The notes under the pieces are model-generated. The model saw only the letters and a program-made list of their open reading frames with translations, ran no database searches and was not told the DNA's origin. A stretch of 64,000 nucleotides of DNA from Bacteroidia bacterium (lineage in GTDB: Bacteria; Bacteroidota; Bacteroidia; Flavobacteriales; Flavobacteriaceae), in the NCBI GenBank assembly GCA_030427865.1, contig JAUICK010000005.1, positions 122,561-186,560 of the forward strand. The letters are read 5' to 3'. Shown piece by piece: positions 1 through 7,821 of the stretch (the stretch's first letter is position 1; each line of letters starts with the position of its first letter). The translations under genes were made by a program, and so were the position numbers.

Positions 1-438
1 AATTCTCGATAATAAAACAGGTCCAAATTCCGAAATTGTGGCACGCAAACGCGTTCCATCTTGTTCGGAAATGGTTAACACTTCTATAGGAAACTTTTTA
101 GCTGTAAATGGAAAGCCAATTTTTGCGTGACGTTCATCTATCTTTGGATGTCCTGGACTCGGTTGTGCCAAACCCGATAAATCTCCTTTAATATCCATTA
201 ACAAAACAGGAATACCTTTTTCTGATAAATTTTCTGCTAAAACTTGCAAGGTTTTGGTTTTCCCTGTACCTGTTGCTCCAGCAATTAAACCGTGTCTGTT
301 TAAGGTTTTTAAAGGAACTTTTACAATGGCATTTGTAATCGTTTCTTCACCTAACATTGCTGCTCCTAACTCTAAAAAATCTCCTTTGGTTTTGTAACCA
401 TTGTTGATATATTCAAAGAATTCTTGTTGTTGACTCAT
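1..438 (-). CDS. DUF853 / HerA-like helicase ATPase (5' part only)
   Basis: The gene starts with ATG at 438 and runs off the left edge, so only the first 146 codons are seen. The protein begins MSQQQEFFEYINNGYKTKGD and carries a Walker A loop (GATGTGKTKTLQ) near residue 52, followed by DIKGDLSGLAQPSPGHPK, which is typical of the DUF853 group of HerA/FtsK-like P-loop ATPases. Members are soluble proteins of about 500 residues; their cellular role is poorly defined and DNA translocation is inferred from the fold. A 27-base sequence just upstream (447-473) is repeated at 2507-2533. Family call firm, function uncertain. Confidence 0.85.
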   Translation of the reverse strand, partial: MSQQQEFFEYINNGYKTKGDFLELGAAMLGEETITNAIVKVPLKTLNRHGLIAGATGTGKTKTLQVLAENLSEKGIPVLLMDIKGDLSGLAQPSPGHPKIDERHAKIGFPFTAKKFPIEVLTISEQDGTRLRATISEFGPVLLSRI

Positions 439-440
439 TT

Positions 441-858
441 AAAACTAAATTTTGATAAAAATAAGTAAAGTTTCAATCTTGTGAAATTTTTTTTAGTACA
501 ACTGTGTTAGTTTATTTTGTATGGTTAGATTATATATGAAGAGGATAGCAAGAAATAAAGAAATAAGAATTCCTAACTTTGAGATTAAAAACTATCATAA
601 ATTCTAAATAGAAAATAGAGGTTGTCATCTTTATAAGAAAACTACCTTTATTCCAAATTCTAAAACCTTTTAAAGAATAACTATCAATAGATTTTCTTTT
701 ATCTTATTACTTCCTCTTTACCAACATCTTCAATAACATCAGTACTACTAATCATTTGCAAAACAGAAATCAATTTCATTATTGTTAATGAACTCTAAAA
801 AGTTTTTAAGGGTAAACTTTTTCTTCATTATAGCATAAAATTATTATACAGGCTTACA
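441..858. other. Intergenic stretch without a recognisable gene
   Basis: These 418 bases hold copy 1 of a direct repeat and no ORF I can assign. On the minus strand two short overlapping frames are open: 699-779 (26 codons, beginning MKLISVLQ) and an overlapping one beginning MKKKFTLKNF. They may be the eroded end of a former gene, but neither is supported by anything beyond being open. Confidence 0.4.
447..473. repeat. 27-bp direct repeat, copy 1
   Basis: This 27-base stretch, centred on TTTGATAAAAATAAGTAAAG, is identical to 2507-2533. The bases on the right of both copies are also loosely alike. The copies flank the glycosyltransferase-like gene at 859-2415. This copy lies directly upstream of the DUF853 gene, so it may be part of a duplicated promoter region. 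Confidence 0.75.
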
Positions 859-2415
859 TCATTTTAATTTGAAAATAGAAATAACAACACTATTATTTCT
901 TCTTACTTCAAAAATAGGTTTATAATCTTTAAATTTTAGATAATCTTTGTAAATTCTGGCAATAAAATAATCTGCCTCATTAACATCTTTTTCATATACA
1001 ATTCTTTGTTTATCTTTTAAATTTAGCATTTTAACATTTGCCATCCCGATTTTTTCTGAAAAAGCAACTTTAATTTTAGGCGATTTATCAAAAGAAATTA
1101 AGTTTAATATAGCTTCTTTATAAGAATGCCCCCAATAATCGAGTTCAAAATTTTCTGCTCTATAATTTTTTTTAGATGTTATAATTTCATTAAAATAAAC
1201 TGTTTGATAAGGATGAATTTTTATTTGGCTATAACAAACAAATACTGCATAAAATACAAATGCTAAAATTATGTATTTGTGTATTTTTTTGTGTTTAAAA
1301 AAATACATAGAAAAAAGTACTAAAATAATAAAGCTTGGATAAACAAAAAATAATTGCCTCCAACCATTATATAAAACAGAACCTCTACCAATAATTATAA
1401 TTAAAGAAGCTACCATGAAAGATGATATAAAAGCAATGTATCTATTTTGTTTTTTTAGTAAAAAATTGCCTTTAGATTTTAGAACACAAAAAAGCATTAG
1501 TAGCAAACCTAAACATCCTAAAATGATGTATAGTAAAGGATTTGTGGTAAAAAACCATTTAAAAAAATAGCTTTTATCGCTAGAAGCTTTTATCATTTCT
1601 CCAAAAGTTAATACATAGCTATCATGCCTAAAATGAGACATATTTACAAAAGAAGCTATAAAATTACTAAAAGGATTTAACCATAAATTTGGCCAAAAAG
1701 AATAGACTAAAATAGACGTTGAAAAAATGTATGTGCCAAGATTATGTAAGGTTTTTTTATAATTTTTAAAACGAAAATCAACAAAATCAAAAATTAATAA
1801 ATAAAAAATAGTCATAACAGGAAAAATAACCCCTACAATTCTAACATTAATTAATATAGCAGAAACAAAACTTAGTATAAAAATATTCTTTAAACTTCTT
1901 TTCTTTACAAACCTTATAAAGAAATAAAAGCACATAATAAACATTATCATTAAAGGAATATCTTTAGAATTGATGTAAGAATGTGCATAAATTCTAGGGT
2001 TTAAAACATATAATAACAATGATAGTATTCCGTAAAGTTTAGATTTAAATAATTGAACTACTAAAAGGTATAAAAAGACTCCACCAAATAAATAAAACAG
2101 ATGTGTAAAAAAATGTCTATTGTAATAAACATTGGTTTCATCGCCATTAGGTTTTTCCCATTTAAATGCCTTTTCTAAGATTACTAAAGGAAGTTCAAAA
2201 GCAACTCCATAATCTCTATCTTTCCAGGTTTTTAAGGATTTATCACCTCTAAAAATATAATCAAAATTAAGTTTAGCTGTTTTTCTTTGAACATCTTCAT
2301 CCCAACTTACACCATAATCTTTGTAAACAAAAAGTGCGATAAGGATTGTAGTAATTAAATAAAAGATAAGTATATGTAGATTCTTAAATTGAATGTCTTT
2401 TTTAGGTAATTTCAA
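859..2415 (-). CDS. Polytopic membrane glycosyltransferase-like protein (GT-C / GT39-like)
   Basis: The protein has 518 residues with about ten hydrophobic segments. Its first outside loop contains an acidic motif (GVSWDEDVQRK, about residues 34-44), the hallmark position of GT-C enzymes of the PMT/ArnT type, which transfer a sugar from a polyprenyl-phosphate donor outside the membrane. A soluble C-terminal tail follows the last helix near residue 400. The acceptor and sugar cannot be told. It stands alone between DUF853 and the lytT-type gene, with long AT-rich spacers and a direct repeat on both sides, which may mean it was inserted here. An O-antigen or dolichol-type transferase is an alternative. 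Confidence 0.6.
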   Translation of the reverse strand: MKLPKKDIQFKNLHILIFYLITTILIALFVYKDYGVSWDEDVQRKTAKLNFDYIFRGDKSLKTWKDRDYGVAFELPLVILEKAFKWEKPNGDETNVYYNRHFFTHLFYLFGGVFLYLLVVQLFKSKLYGILSLLLYVLNPRIYAHSYINSKDIPLMIMFIMCFYFFIRFVKKRSLKNIFILSFVSAILINVRIVGVIFPVMTIFYLLIFDFVDFRFKNYKKTLHNLGTYIFSTSILVYSFWPNLWLNPFSNFIASFVNMSHFRHDSYVLTFGEMIKASSDKSYFFKWFFTTNPLLYIILGCLGLLLMLFCVLKSKGNFLLKKQNRYIAFISSFMVASLIIIIGRGSVLYNGWRQLFFVYPSFIILVLFSMYFFKHKKIHKYIILAFVFYAVFVCYSQIKIHPYQTVYFNEIITSKKNYRAENFELDYWGHSYKEAILNLISFDKSPKIKVAFSEKIGMANVKMLNLKDKQRIVYEKDVNEADYFIARIYKDYLKFKDYKPIFEVRRNNSVVISIFKLK

Positions 2416-2506
2416 AATTTTCGAATGGCTTCTTTTTATGTTTTTTATTACAGATTCTTAAGTAACAATACTAAAAACTATATCTTTAACTATTTAGCAA
2501 TGTATC

Positions 2507-2533
2507 AAATTTTGATAAAAATAAGTAAAGTTT
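2507..2533. repeat. 27-bp direct repeat, copy 2
   Basis: Identical over 27 bases to 447-473. It lies in the 278-bp spacer between the glycosyltransferase-like gene and the LytTR regulator, about 90 bases upstream of the glycosyltransferase start. No other feature is seen in this spacer. Confidence 0.75.
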
Positions 2534-2693
2534 AATTGTTAGAAAATTATTTGTGTGTTTTGTTGGAAAATTGTTTTTGGGGAGATTCGCTAATGTTAAC
2601 ACGAATATGCAATGTTTCAACGTTTATATTCTTAGTTTTCGAAGATATTAGAAATGAAGTTTAGAAACAAACTAAATACAAAAACTAACTGCA

Positions 2694-3449
2694 TTAGTCA
2701 ATCCAATGTTTAAAGTCTTTTACACGTTCTCTGCTGACAATAATTTCTTGTTCGTTATAAGAATTCAAAATTAATTTTAAACGTGAATTAGAATAAGCTA
2801 CAATATCTTTTATCGCATTTATATGCACAATAAAAGTACGATTTACTCTAAAAAAATGTTCTGGGTCTAATTGCTCTTGCCAGTTTTCTAAAGAATTATC
2901 TAACAAGTGATTTCTGTTTTCTTTAGTATGGATATAAGTAGATTTGTTTTCGCTATAAAAACACTCTATTTCATCAATATGAATAATTTTTATATGCTGA
3001 CCAACTTTTATAGATAAACGTTTTTTAAATTTTCGGTCTACAGGGTTTATCAATAATTTACGAATATCATCCAAGTTTACTTGTACATCAGATTGCGTAG
3101 GTTGTTTTTGTTTAAACTGATTTATGGCAGCTTCTAATTCGTCACTATCTAAAGGTTTTAATAAATAATCGATACTATTTAACTTGAAGGCTTTTAAGGC
3201 ATATTCATCATAAGCAGTGGTAAAAATGATAGCAGAATTAACTTCAATTTCTTCAAAAATTTCAAAAGATAAACCATCAGACAACTGAATGTCTAAAAAA
3301 ATCAAATCTGGATGTTCATTATTTTGTAACCAGTTTAAAGACTCTTCTACAGAATGTAGCATTTGCTGAACTTCAATACCTAATTCTGCCAACATTCTGT
3401 TTAACCTTCTTGCTGCTGGTTTTTCGTCTTCAATAATTAGTACATTCAT
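2694..3449 (-). CDS. LytTR-family response regulator
   Basis: A 251-residue cytoplasmic regulator. The N-terminal receiver domain (residues 1-120) has the acidic pair in MNVLIIEDEK, the phospho-acceptor Asp53 in FLDIQL, and the conserved TTAYDEYA and LLKPL segments. A LytTR DNA-binding domain fills residues about 145-250 (FFRVNRTFIVHINAIKDI). It is the last gene of a minus-strand operon that begins with a LytS-type kinase at 6950, which is its probable partner. The preceding gene ends one base away. LytTR proteins bind direct repeats upstream of target promoters; the targets here are unknown. Confidence 0.92.
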   Translation of the reverse strand: MNVLIIEDEKPAARRLNRMLAELGIEVQQMLHSVEESLNWLQNNEHPDLIFLDIQLSDGLSFEIFEEIEVNSAIIFTTAYDEYALKAFKLNSIDYLLKPLDSDELEAAINQFKQKQPTQSDVQVNLDDIRKLLINPVDRKFKKRLSIKVGQHIKIIHIDEIECFYSENKSTYIHTKENRNHLLDNSLENWQEQLDPEHFFRVNRTFIVHINAIKDIVAYSNSRLKLILNSYNEQEIIVSRERVKDFKHWID

Positions 3450-3450
3450 C

Positions 3451-3906
3451 TTATTTTCTTGTTAATCTTTTTGCGTTTTTATTTATAATTCTTGCTCCAA
3501 TAAAAGCAGTTAAAAATGTAGCAATGGCAACTGCCCACCAAAATTGTTGCATATTTTTTACAAAACGTGTCCCAACTTCTGACCAAAAAGCACAGTATAA
3601 ACCCACTACAGACCACGCCATAAAATAATAGTGTTTGTTTAACCAGTTTTTCGTCTTTTTTAGAACAGGATACATGCCTGCTAAAATAGTAACTAAACTT
3701 ACAATAGCAAAGAAATGAAAAATGCTAAATCCGTTAAAATTAGATATAAAAAATGATGAAACATTTAATAATAGCATATTGGCCACATAAATATAACCTA
3801 CTTTTTTATGAAAGCGAGTTCCTTTTGTATTAAAAACCACGACTAATCCTGTTACCATTGAAACTATGGCAAAGAATAAATGAATATATCCTATTGTAGA
3901 AAACAT
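3451..3906 (-). CDS. DUF2306-like membrane protein
   Basis: A 151-residue inner-membrane protein with four hydrophobic segments (about residues 5-25, 40-60, 68-85, 95-140). Conserved-looking residues include the HFF in the second half of the third segment and KTKNWLNKHYYFM, a pattern I associate with DUF2306. No biochemical role is known to me for the family. It lies inside the LytS/2TM/LytT operon, one base before the regulator gene, so a link to that signalling system is likely. It is separated from the upstream 2TM gene by a tandem-repeat spacer. Confidence 0.6.
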   Translation of the reverse strand: MFSTIGYIHLFFAIVSMVTGLVVVFNTKGTRFHKKVGYIYVANMLLLNVSSFFISNFNGFSIFHFFAIVSLVTILAGMYPVLKKTKNWLNKHYYFMAWSVVGLYCAFWSEVGTRFVKNMQQFWWAVAIATFLTAFIGARIINKNAKRLTRK

Positions 3907-3937
3907 AATTATAGTTTTTAGTTTTTAGTTGTTCGTT

Positions 3938-3972
3938 GCTAGTTGTTAGTTGTTAGTTGTTAGTTGTTAGAA
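3938..3972. repeat. Heptanucleotide tandem repeat (TAGTTGT)n
   Basis: The spacer between the DUF2306 gene and the 2TM gene contains about four and a half head-to-tail copies of TAGTTGT, with degenerate copies just before. It is a simple-sequence tract of the kind that changes length by slippage. It lies inside the operon and upstream of the DUF2306 start on the minus strand. Confidence 0.85.
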
Positions 3973-4048
3973 AGTTGAAAAAAAGATGTAGGATTCAAAA
4001 TATTTTTCGAAATTTCTTCACACTTCATATTTATTTCTTCTCTCTCAA

Positions 4049-4381
4049 TTAAAACCTATTCTTTTGTTCTTCTTTCTCCATCATTTCTTTAATTTTTCTT
4101 TCTTCCCAATCTCTTCCAAAACCAATAGATTTAAATCCAAAAACACCTAACCAATGGAAAAACATACCTATTCCCCAGAAAACCCAAGTAGAATATACTC
4201 CAAAGTTTAAAAATGTTTCGCTAAATGAATCTCCGCTTTTGGTTAATCCAAATATTATTACACCGCTAATAAAAATATTAACAACTAGATATACTGATAA
4301 ATGAACGTAAAAACCTTTAATGTCTTTTACACGTTTTTTGGCTCTTATATAATTTTGTTCGTTTCTAAAATCTTGTTGCAT
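4049..4381 (-). CDS. 2TM-domain protein
   Basis: A 110-residue protein made of a single 2TM module (Pfam 2TM type): a charged N-terminal helix ending in DIKGFYVHLSVY, two membrane helices joined by a loop, an FHWLGVFGF segment, and the amphipathic end WEERKIKEMM. The loop is longer (GLTKSGDSFSETF) than in two of its neighbours and resembles that of the gene at 5263. Function unknown. It is the last of four 2TM genes in tandem downstream of the LytS-type kinase. Confidence 0.8.
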   Translation of the reverse strand: MQQDFRNEQNYIRAKKRVKDIKGFYVHLSVYLVVNIFISGVIIFGLTKSGDSFSETFLNFGVYSTWVFWGIGMFFHWLGVFGFKSIGFGRDWEERKIKEMMEKEEQKNRF

Positions 4382-4382
4382 T

Positions 4383-4970
4383 TTATTTGTATTTTTTTAA
4401 TATTTCTGCTGTTTTTCTTTCTTCCCATTTTTTTCCTAATCCTAAAACCTCGAAACCAAACACTCCCAACCAATGAAAAAATAATGCGATTAGCATTCCT
4501 CCTAAAGCAAACCAGAAGAAGTGAAAACCTGGTACAAATTTTAAATTGACAAAAAGGATGATTGGAAAAGCAAAGACATTCACAATTAAATGAACATAAA
4601 ATCCTTTTATTTCTGCAGCTTCTTTTTTAGCTTTTAAATAATATTTTTCTTGAAGGTACTCTTCATCTAAAACAGCTTCTTTAAGAACATTACTGCTTAC
4701 AATTTCATTGATTTTTCTCTCTTTCCATTCTGATTTAAAACCCATTTTAGAGAAGGCAAATACATTAATCCAATGTATAATTAAGCCAATAAACCAAGCT
4801 ACAATTGCATACCAAAACCAATGAAACTGTGGTACTGTTTGTAAGTTGATAAATATGATAAAAGGCAAAATTAAAAACGTTGCAAAAAAGTGGGTATAAA
4901 AACCTTTGATGTCTTTAATTTGTTTTTGCGCAATTAAATTTAAATGATAATGTATATAATTTGATTTCAT
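4383..4970 (-). CDS. Tandem double 2TM-domain protein
   Basis: The 195-residue protein consists of two complete 2TM modules fused head to tail (about residues 10-95 and 108-193). Each has the KGFYxH start (DIKGFYTHFF, EIKGFYVHLI), two membrane helices, an HWxxVF segment (IIHWINVFAF, FFHWLGVFGF) and a WKERK or WEERK end. The two halves are clearly related but diverged, so this looks like an in-frame fusion of duplicated genes. It starts three bases after the stop of the upstream 2TM gene and is followed one base later by the next. Function unknown. Confidence 0.8.
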   Translation of the reverse strand: MKSNYIHYHLNLIAQKQIKDIKGFYTHFFATFLILPFIIFINLQTVPQFHWFWYAIVAWFIGLIIHWINVFAFSKMGFKSEWKERKINEIVSSNVLKEAVLDEEYLQEKYYLKAKKEAAEIKGFYVHLIVNVFAFPIILFVNLKFVPGFHFFWFALGGMLIALFFHWLGVFGFEVLGLGKKWEERKTAEILKKYK

Positions 4971-4973
4971 GAC

Positions 4974-5285
4974 TTACTTATTCTCGTTCATAAATTCTTT
5001 AATCTTTCTTTCTTCCCAGTTATTTCCAAATCCTAATAATTTAAACCCGAAAATACCCAACCAATGAAAGAATAAACCCATTCCCCAGCCTAAAACAGAA
5101 AACCAAAACCAATAAAATTCTGGTACATATTTTAAATTTACAAAAATAATTACAGGAATTACCAAGCAATAAATAGCCAAGTGTGTGTAAAACCCTTTTA
5201 TTTCCTTTACTTTTTTTTGGGCTTTATAATAGCGTTGTTCTTTTGAAAAACCTGCAGCCATCTTATCTTCTGTATTTATCATCAT
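4974..5285 (-). CDS. 2TM-domain protein
   Basis: A 103-residue single 2TM module: RYYKAQKKVKEIKGFYTHLA, two membrane helices, FFHWLGIFGF and WEERKIKEFM. Its reading frame begins inside the end of the upstream 2TM gene (23-base overlap if ATG 5285 is used; ATG 5282 and 5261 are alternatives), which suggests translational coupling. It is closest in sequence to the module fused to the kinase (both have LVIP-IIF-NL and FWF-GWG). Function unknown. Confidence 0.78.
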   Translation of the reverse strand: MMINTEDKMAAGFSKEQRYYKAQKKVKEIKGFYTHLAIYCLVIPVIIFVNLKYVPEFYWFWFSVLGWGMGLFFHWLGIFGFKLLGFGNNWEERKIKEFMNENK

Positions 5286-5586
5286 TCATATATTCTTTTA
5301 CCTTTCTTTCTTCCCAATCTTTATTAAAAATAAAATTAATTCCGAAAGTATTTAATGCTTGGAAAATAATTCCTATTCCCCAATATATCCATATTTTATA
5401 GTTATGATAGTCTGTAAAAGCTTCCTTAAATGACTCTCCATCATTCATATCTCCTACAATAAAAACGGCACTTAAAAAGATGTTTACAATTATATAAATG
5501 GCTAAATGTTTATAAAATTTACTTATTCTTTCTACTCTTTTACGAGCCAAAACATACTTTTGTTCTTGTGTAAATTTTTGTTTCAT
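5263..5586 (-). CDS. 2TM-domain protein
   Basis: A 107-residue 2TM module, the most diverged of the set: the KGFYxH motif is ISKFYKHLA and the FHW segment is changed to FQALNTFGI, while WEERKVKEYM is kept. Its start overlaps the kinase stop (TAATG, sharing one base), so the two are translated together. It has the long acidic loop (DMNDGESFKEAF) also seen in the gene at 4049. Function unknown. Confidence 0.78.
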   Translation of the reverse strand: MKQKFTQEQKYVLARKRVERISKFYKHLAIYIIVNIFLSAVFIVGDMNDGESFKEAFTDYHNYKIWIYWGIGIIFQALNTFGINFIFNKDWEERKVKEYMNDDKYRR

Positions 5587-6950
5587 TATTGTAATCTTTT
5601 TTGTTGATTTTCTTTCTCCATCAACTCTTTAATTTTTCTGTCTTCCCAATTTTTTCCTAAGAAAATATTGTAATTATTTACTTCTAAAAAGTGGAATACT
5701 AAACCTATTCCCCATCCAAATATTGGAAACCAAAACCAATGAAATTGTGGCGAAAATCTTAAATTGATAAAAATTAAAAAAGGAATTACTAAACAGTAAG
5801 AAGCTAAATTTTGATAAAATTCTTTTAATTTTTCTACTCTTTCTACAGCTTTTACATATTTGCTATTTTCTAAATCGTCTGAATACATAATATTGTTCAT
5901 TTTATAAAGGAGAGGTAAACTCACCTTAAAAGTTGTGTTGTTATTTTCTATTTTAACAGGTTTATCTGTTAGTAACCCATACCTATCAGCAATGTTTTGT
6001 AACCCAACTTTGGTGCTTTTTCCTATTGCTTCTTTAGGGTTGATGTTATTTTCTATAATCAAATGATTATTCTCCTCATAAATTGATATCACTAAGGGTT
6101 TAGAGGATGAAACCACATTGTGTTTTACTGCATTTTCTAACAATAGTTGTAATGATAATGGTACCATTTTTAACTCTGCATCACTCACATTATCTGGAAT
6201 ATTAAATTGTATTGCATCTTCAAAACGCATTCCTAATAACTGCATATACGTTTTTGCGAATAACAATTCCTCAGAAATGGGTACTAAATCTTTATTTCTC
6301 TGTTCTAAAACATATCTATACACTTTAGATAGTTTGGTGGTAAATTTTTCTGCTTGATTAGGATTTTCGCCAATTAAACTGGTTAATACATTTAAGCTAT
6401 TGAACAAAAAATGTGGATCTAATTGATTTTTTAACGACTCAAACTTTGCTGTTTCTGTTTTTGCTACAATTTCTTGTTTTGTAGTTTCTTGTTTGGTAGA
6501 CTTCTTCCATTCTATCATAAACTCTCTTGCGTGTAAAAAGGAAGAAACAGCGAAAGAAAAAAGCATCCAAAAAAGGTGAACCCAAATAAATCTCTGCTCA
6601 AAAAAACGTTCTTCAGGCAATCCATCTACTTTAACAAATAAAATATAATGTATAAATAAAATTGCTGGTACTGTATATAATACTGTTGAGATGATTCCTG
6701 CCCAAACTCTTTTATTAGTCTGTGTAACCCAATCCCATTTAGAGGTAATAAAGTTATTTAAAACTCCTTGTCCGAAGGCTAAAATAAATGTATAAAGTGA
6801 TGTTCTTGTTAGCGTTAAAAGAAAACCTCTAAAGGAATAATCTCTTACTATAATAAAAAGAATAATAGTTAGTATTAATATAATTTTTAGTGTTAGTAAA
6901 AATTCTTTTTTAATTTGTTTTGTATATTCTATTTTATTAAAGCTATTCAT
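5586..6950 (-). CDS. LytS-type sensor histidine kinase fused to a 2TM domain
   Basis: The 454-residue protein has four membrane helices (about residues 18-35, 45-62, 85-106, 122-140), then a LytS-type His_kinase domain with the phospho-acceptor in LDPHFLFNSLN (His180) and an ATP-binding domain with ENAVKHN and a GLQNIADRYG box, ending near 350. A complete 2TM module (KAVERVEKLKEFYQNLASY to WEDRKIKELMEK) is added at the C-terminus, which is unusual for a LytS kinase. It probably phosphorylates the LytTR regulator at the end of the same operon. The input signal is unknown and no external ligand domain is present. Confidence 0.9.
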   Translation of the reverse strand: MNSFNKIEYTKQIKKEFLLTLKIILILTIILFIIVRDYSFRGFLLTLTRTSLYTFILAFGQGVLNNFITSKWDWVTQTNKRVWAGIISTVLYTVPAILFIHYILFVKVDGLPEERFFEQRFIWVHLFWMLFSFAVSSFLHAREFMIEWKKSTKQETTKQEIVAKTETAKFESLKNQLDPHFLFNSLNVLTSLIGENPNQAEKFTTKLSKVYRYVLEQRNKDLVPISEELLFAKTYMQLLGMRFEDAIQFNIPDNVSDAELKMVPLSLQLLLENAVKHNVVSSSKPLVISIYEENNHLIIENNINPKEAIGKSTKVGLQNIADRYGLLTDKPVKIENNNTTFKVSLPLLYKMNNIMYSDDLENSKYVKAVERVEKLKEFYQNLASYCLVIPFLIFINLRFSPQFHWFWFPIFGWGIGLVFHFLEVNNYNIFLGKNWEDRKIKELMEKENQQKRLQ

Positions 6951-6988
6951 TTTACTCTTTATATTAGTTTATTAAACCCAATATGGTA

Positions 6989-7402
6989 TTAAAATTTGAT
7001 ATCTAAAGATACATCTTTATCAGTAACTACAAACTTTGCATCATCATATTGTGGCGGACCAAAACTCATCACATTATTAGAGGCACCATAGTCTTCTTTT
7101 GGCATTCCATTTGGCTGAAAATCCATTTTATCATTATCATTTTTATCATGAAAACATACTATTGCATATTCTCCATCTTCTAAATTTTTAAAAACTACGG
7201 TACTTTTTCCGTTAATTATTTTTGCATTTTTAGATTGAATAGGTGTTTTCATAAAAGTAGTTTTGTTATATAAAGCAAAGCCTACTTTACCAGAATCTGA
7301 GGTTACATTTACAACAGTTGCTGTTATTGATTTGTTTTGAGCTGTTATTGAACTCGATATAAATAACATTAGTGCAACTAAAACTGGAACTATAAATTTC
7401 AT
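6989..7402 (-). CDS. Secreted DUF2141 protein
   Basis: A 137-residue protein with a clear signal peptide (MKFIVPVLVALMLFISSSITAQ) and a DUF2141 fold: VGFALYNKTTFM, a central KNLEDGEYAIVCFHDKNDND and the family's NGMPKEDYGASNN region. It is exported, probably to the periplasm or surface; its function is unknown. It lies 38 bases upstream of the LytS-type kinase and is likely the first gene of that operon, which makes it a possible accessory or sensor component, though that is inference. Confidence 0.8.
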   Translation of the reverse strand: MKFIVPVLVALMLFISSSITAQNKSITATVVNVTSDSGKVGFALYNKTTFMKTPIQSKNAKIINGKSTVVFKNLEDGEYAIVCFHDKNDNDKMDFQPNGMPKEDYGASNNVMSFGPPQYDDAKFVVTDKDVSLDIKF

Positions 7403-7613
7403 AATATTTAATTTTATTGATTAATACTAATGCAAATATCTACTCAAAGTTCAGTTTTTTAAAGTAAAGAATACCGAGTTGTTTTTTTTTAAGGATGAAT
7501 TGTAAAAAAACAATATTTAAGTTTAATAAGTCTTTATACAAGTCTAAGAATTAAATTATTATTGTTTCAAATATTGATAATAAATCATTTTACGAGGATT
7601 CTAATATTAAATT

Positions 7614-7646
7614 ATTAACGAAATATTGAAATTCGTTAATATTTCG
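7614..7646. promoter_or_regulatory. Overlapping inverted repeats, possible operator
   Basis: ATTAACGAA at 7614-7622 and TTCGTTAAT at 7632-7640 form a perfect 9-base inverted repeat with a 9-base spacer. A second perfect pair, CGAAATATT (7619-7627) and AATATTTCG (7638-7646), overlaps it. It lies 50-85 bases upstream of the arginine promoter box in the divergent spacer. It could bind a dimeric regulator. It does not look like a classical ArgR box. Confidence 0.4.
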
Positions 7647-7698
7647 TAAAACTTATTAAAAAGTGTTATTAGTATATCAATAAAAATTAAAAAATACA

Positions 7699-7706
7699 TA
7701 CTTTTG
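7699..7706 (+). promoter_or_regulatory. Promoter -7 box for the arginine operon
   Basis: TACTTTTG matches the Bacteroidetes -7 consensus TAnnTTTG. No good TTG -33 element is visible 19 bases upstream, so the promoter may be weak or activator-dependent. Transcription would begin near 7712 and give a leader of about 300 bases ahead of the first enzyme gene. Confidence 0.5.
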
Positions 7707-7738
7707 TTCCGATGATTACTTCAATAAATAAAATAAAT

Positions 7739-7780
7739 ATGATAGTACCCACTTTGCGCTCTCGCAGAAGGTCTCGCTAA
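7739..7780 (+). CDS. Arginine leader peptide 1 (short Arg-rich ORF)
   Basis: The ORF encodes MIVPTLRSRRRSR: five arginines in its last seven residues, then TAA. An in-frame ATG at 7712 would give 22 residues, but that is at or before the expected transcript start. The Arg codons are CGC, CGC, AGA, AGG and CGC, of which CGC and AGG are uncommon in the AGA-rich genes around it. Position (about 27 bases into the predicted transcript of the arginine operon) and composition are those of a classical attenuation leader, in which shortage of charged tRNA-Arg stalls the ribosome. Not shown experimentally; chance cannot be fully excluded. Confidence 0.65.
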   Translation: MIVPTLRSRRRSR

Positions 7781-7807
7781 TTCTAAAACTTAGCACATTA
7801 TTTAGAA
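7776..7807 (+). promoter_or_regulatory. Two competing small hairpins after leader ORF 1
   Basis: GCTAA (7776-7780, covering the leader 1 stop) can pair with TTAGC (7790-7794). TTCTAAA (7781-7787) can pair with TTTAGAA (7801-7807), which is followed by the U-rich CUAUUUUAUU. The arms interleave, so only one can form in a simple fold. A ribosome at the Arg codons or the stop would block the first. The stems are short and AT-rich, so this is only a candidate switch. Confidence 0.35.
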
Positions 7808-7821
7808 ACTCTATTTTATTT

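Noticed and set aside
4301..4549. Plus-strand ORFs opposite the 2TM genes
   Set aside because: They mirror the minus-strand 2TM genes, have no domain, and are antisense shadows.
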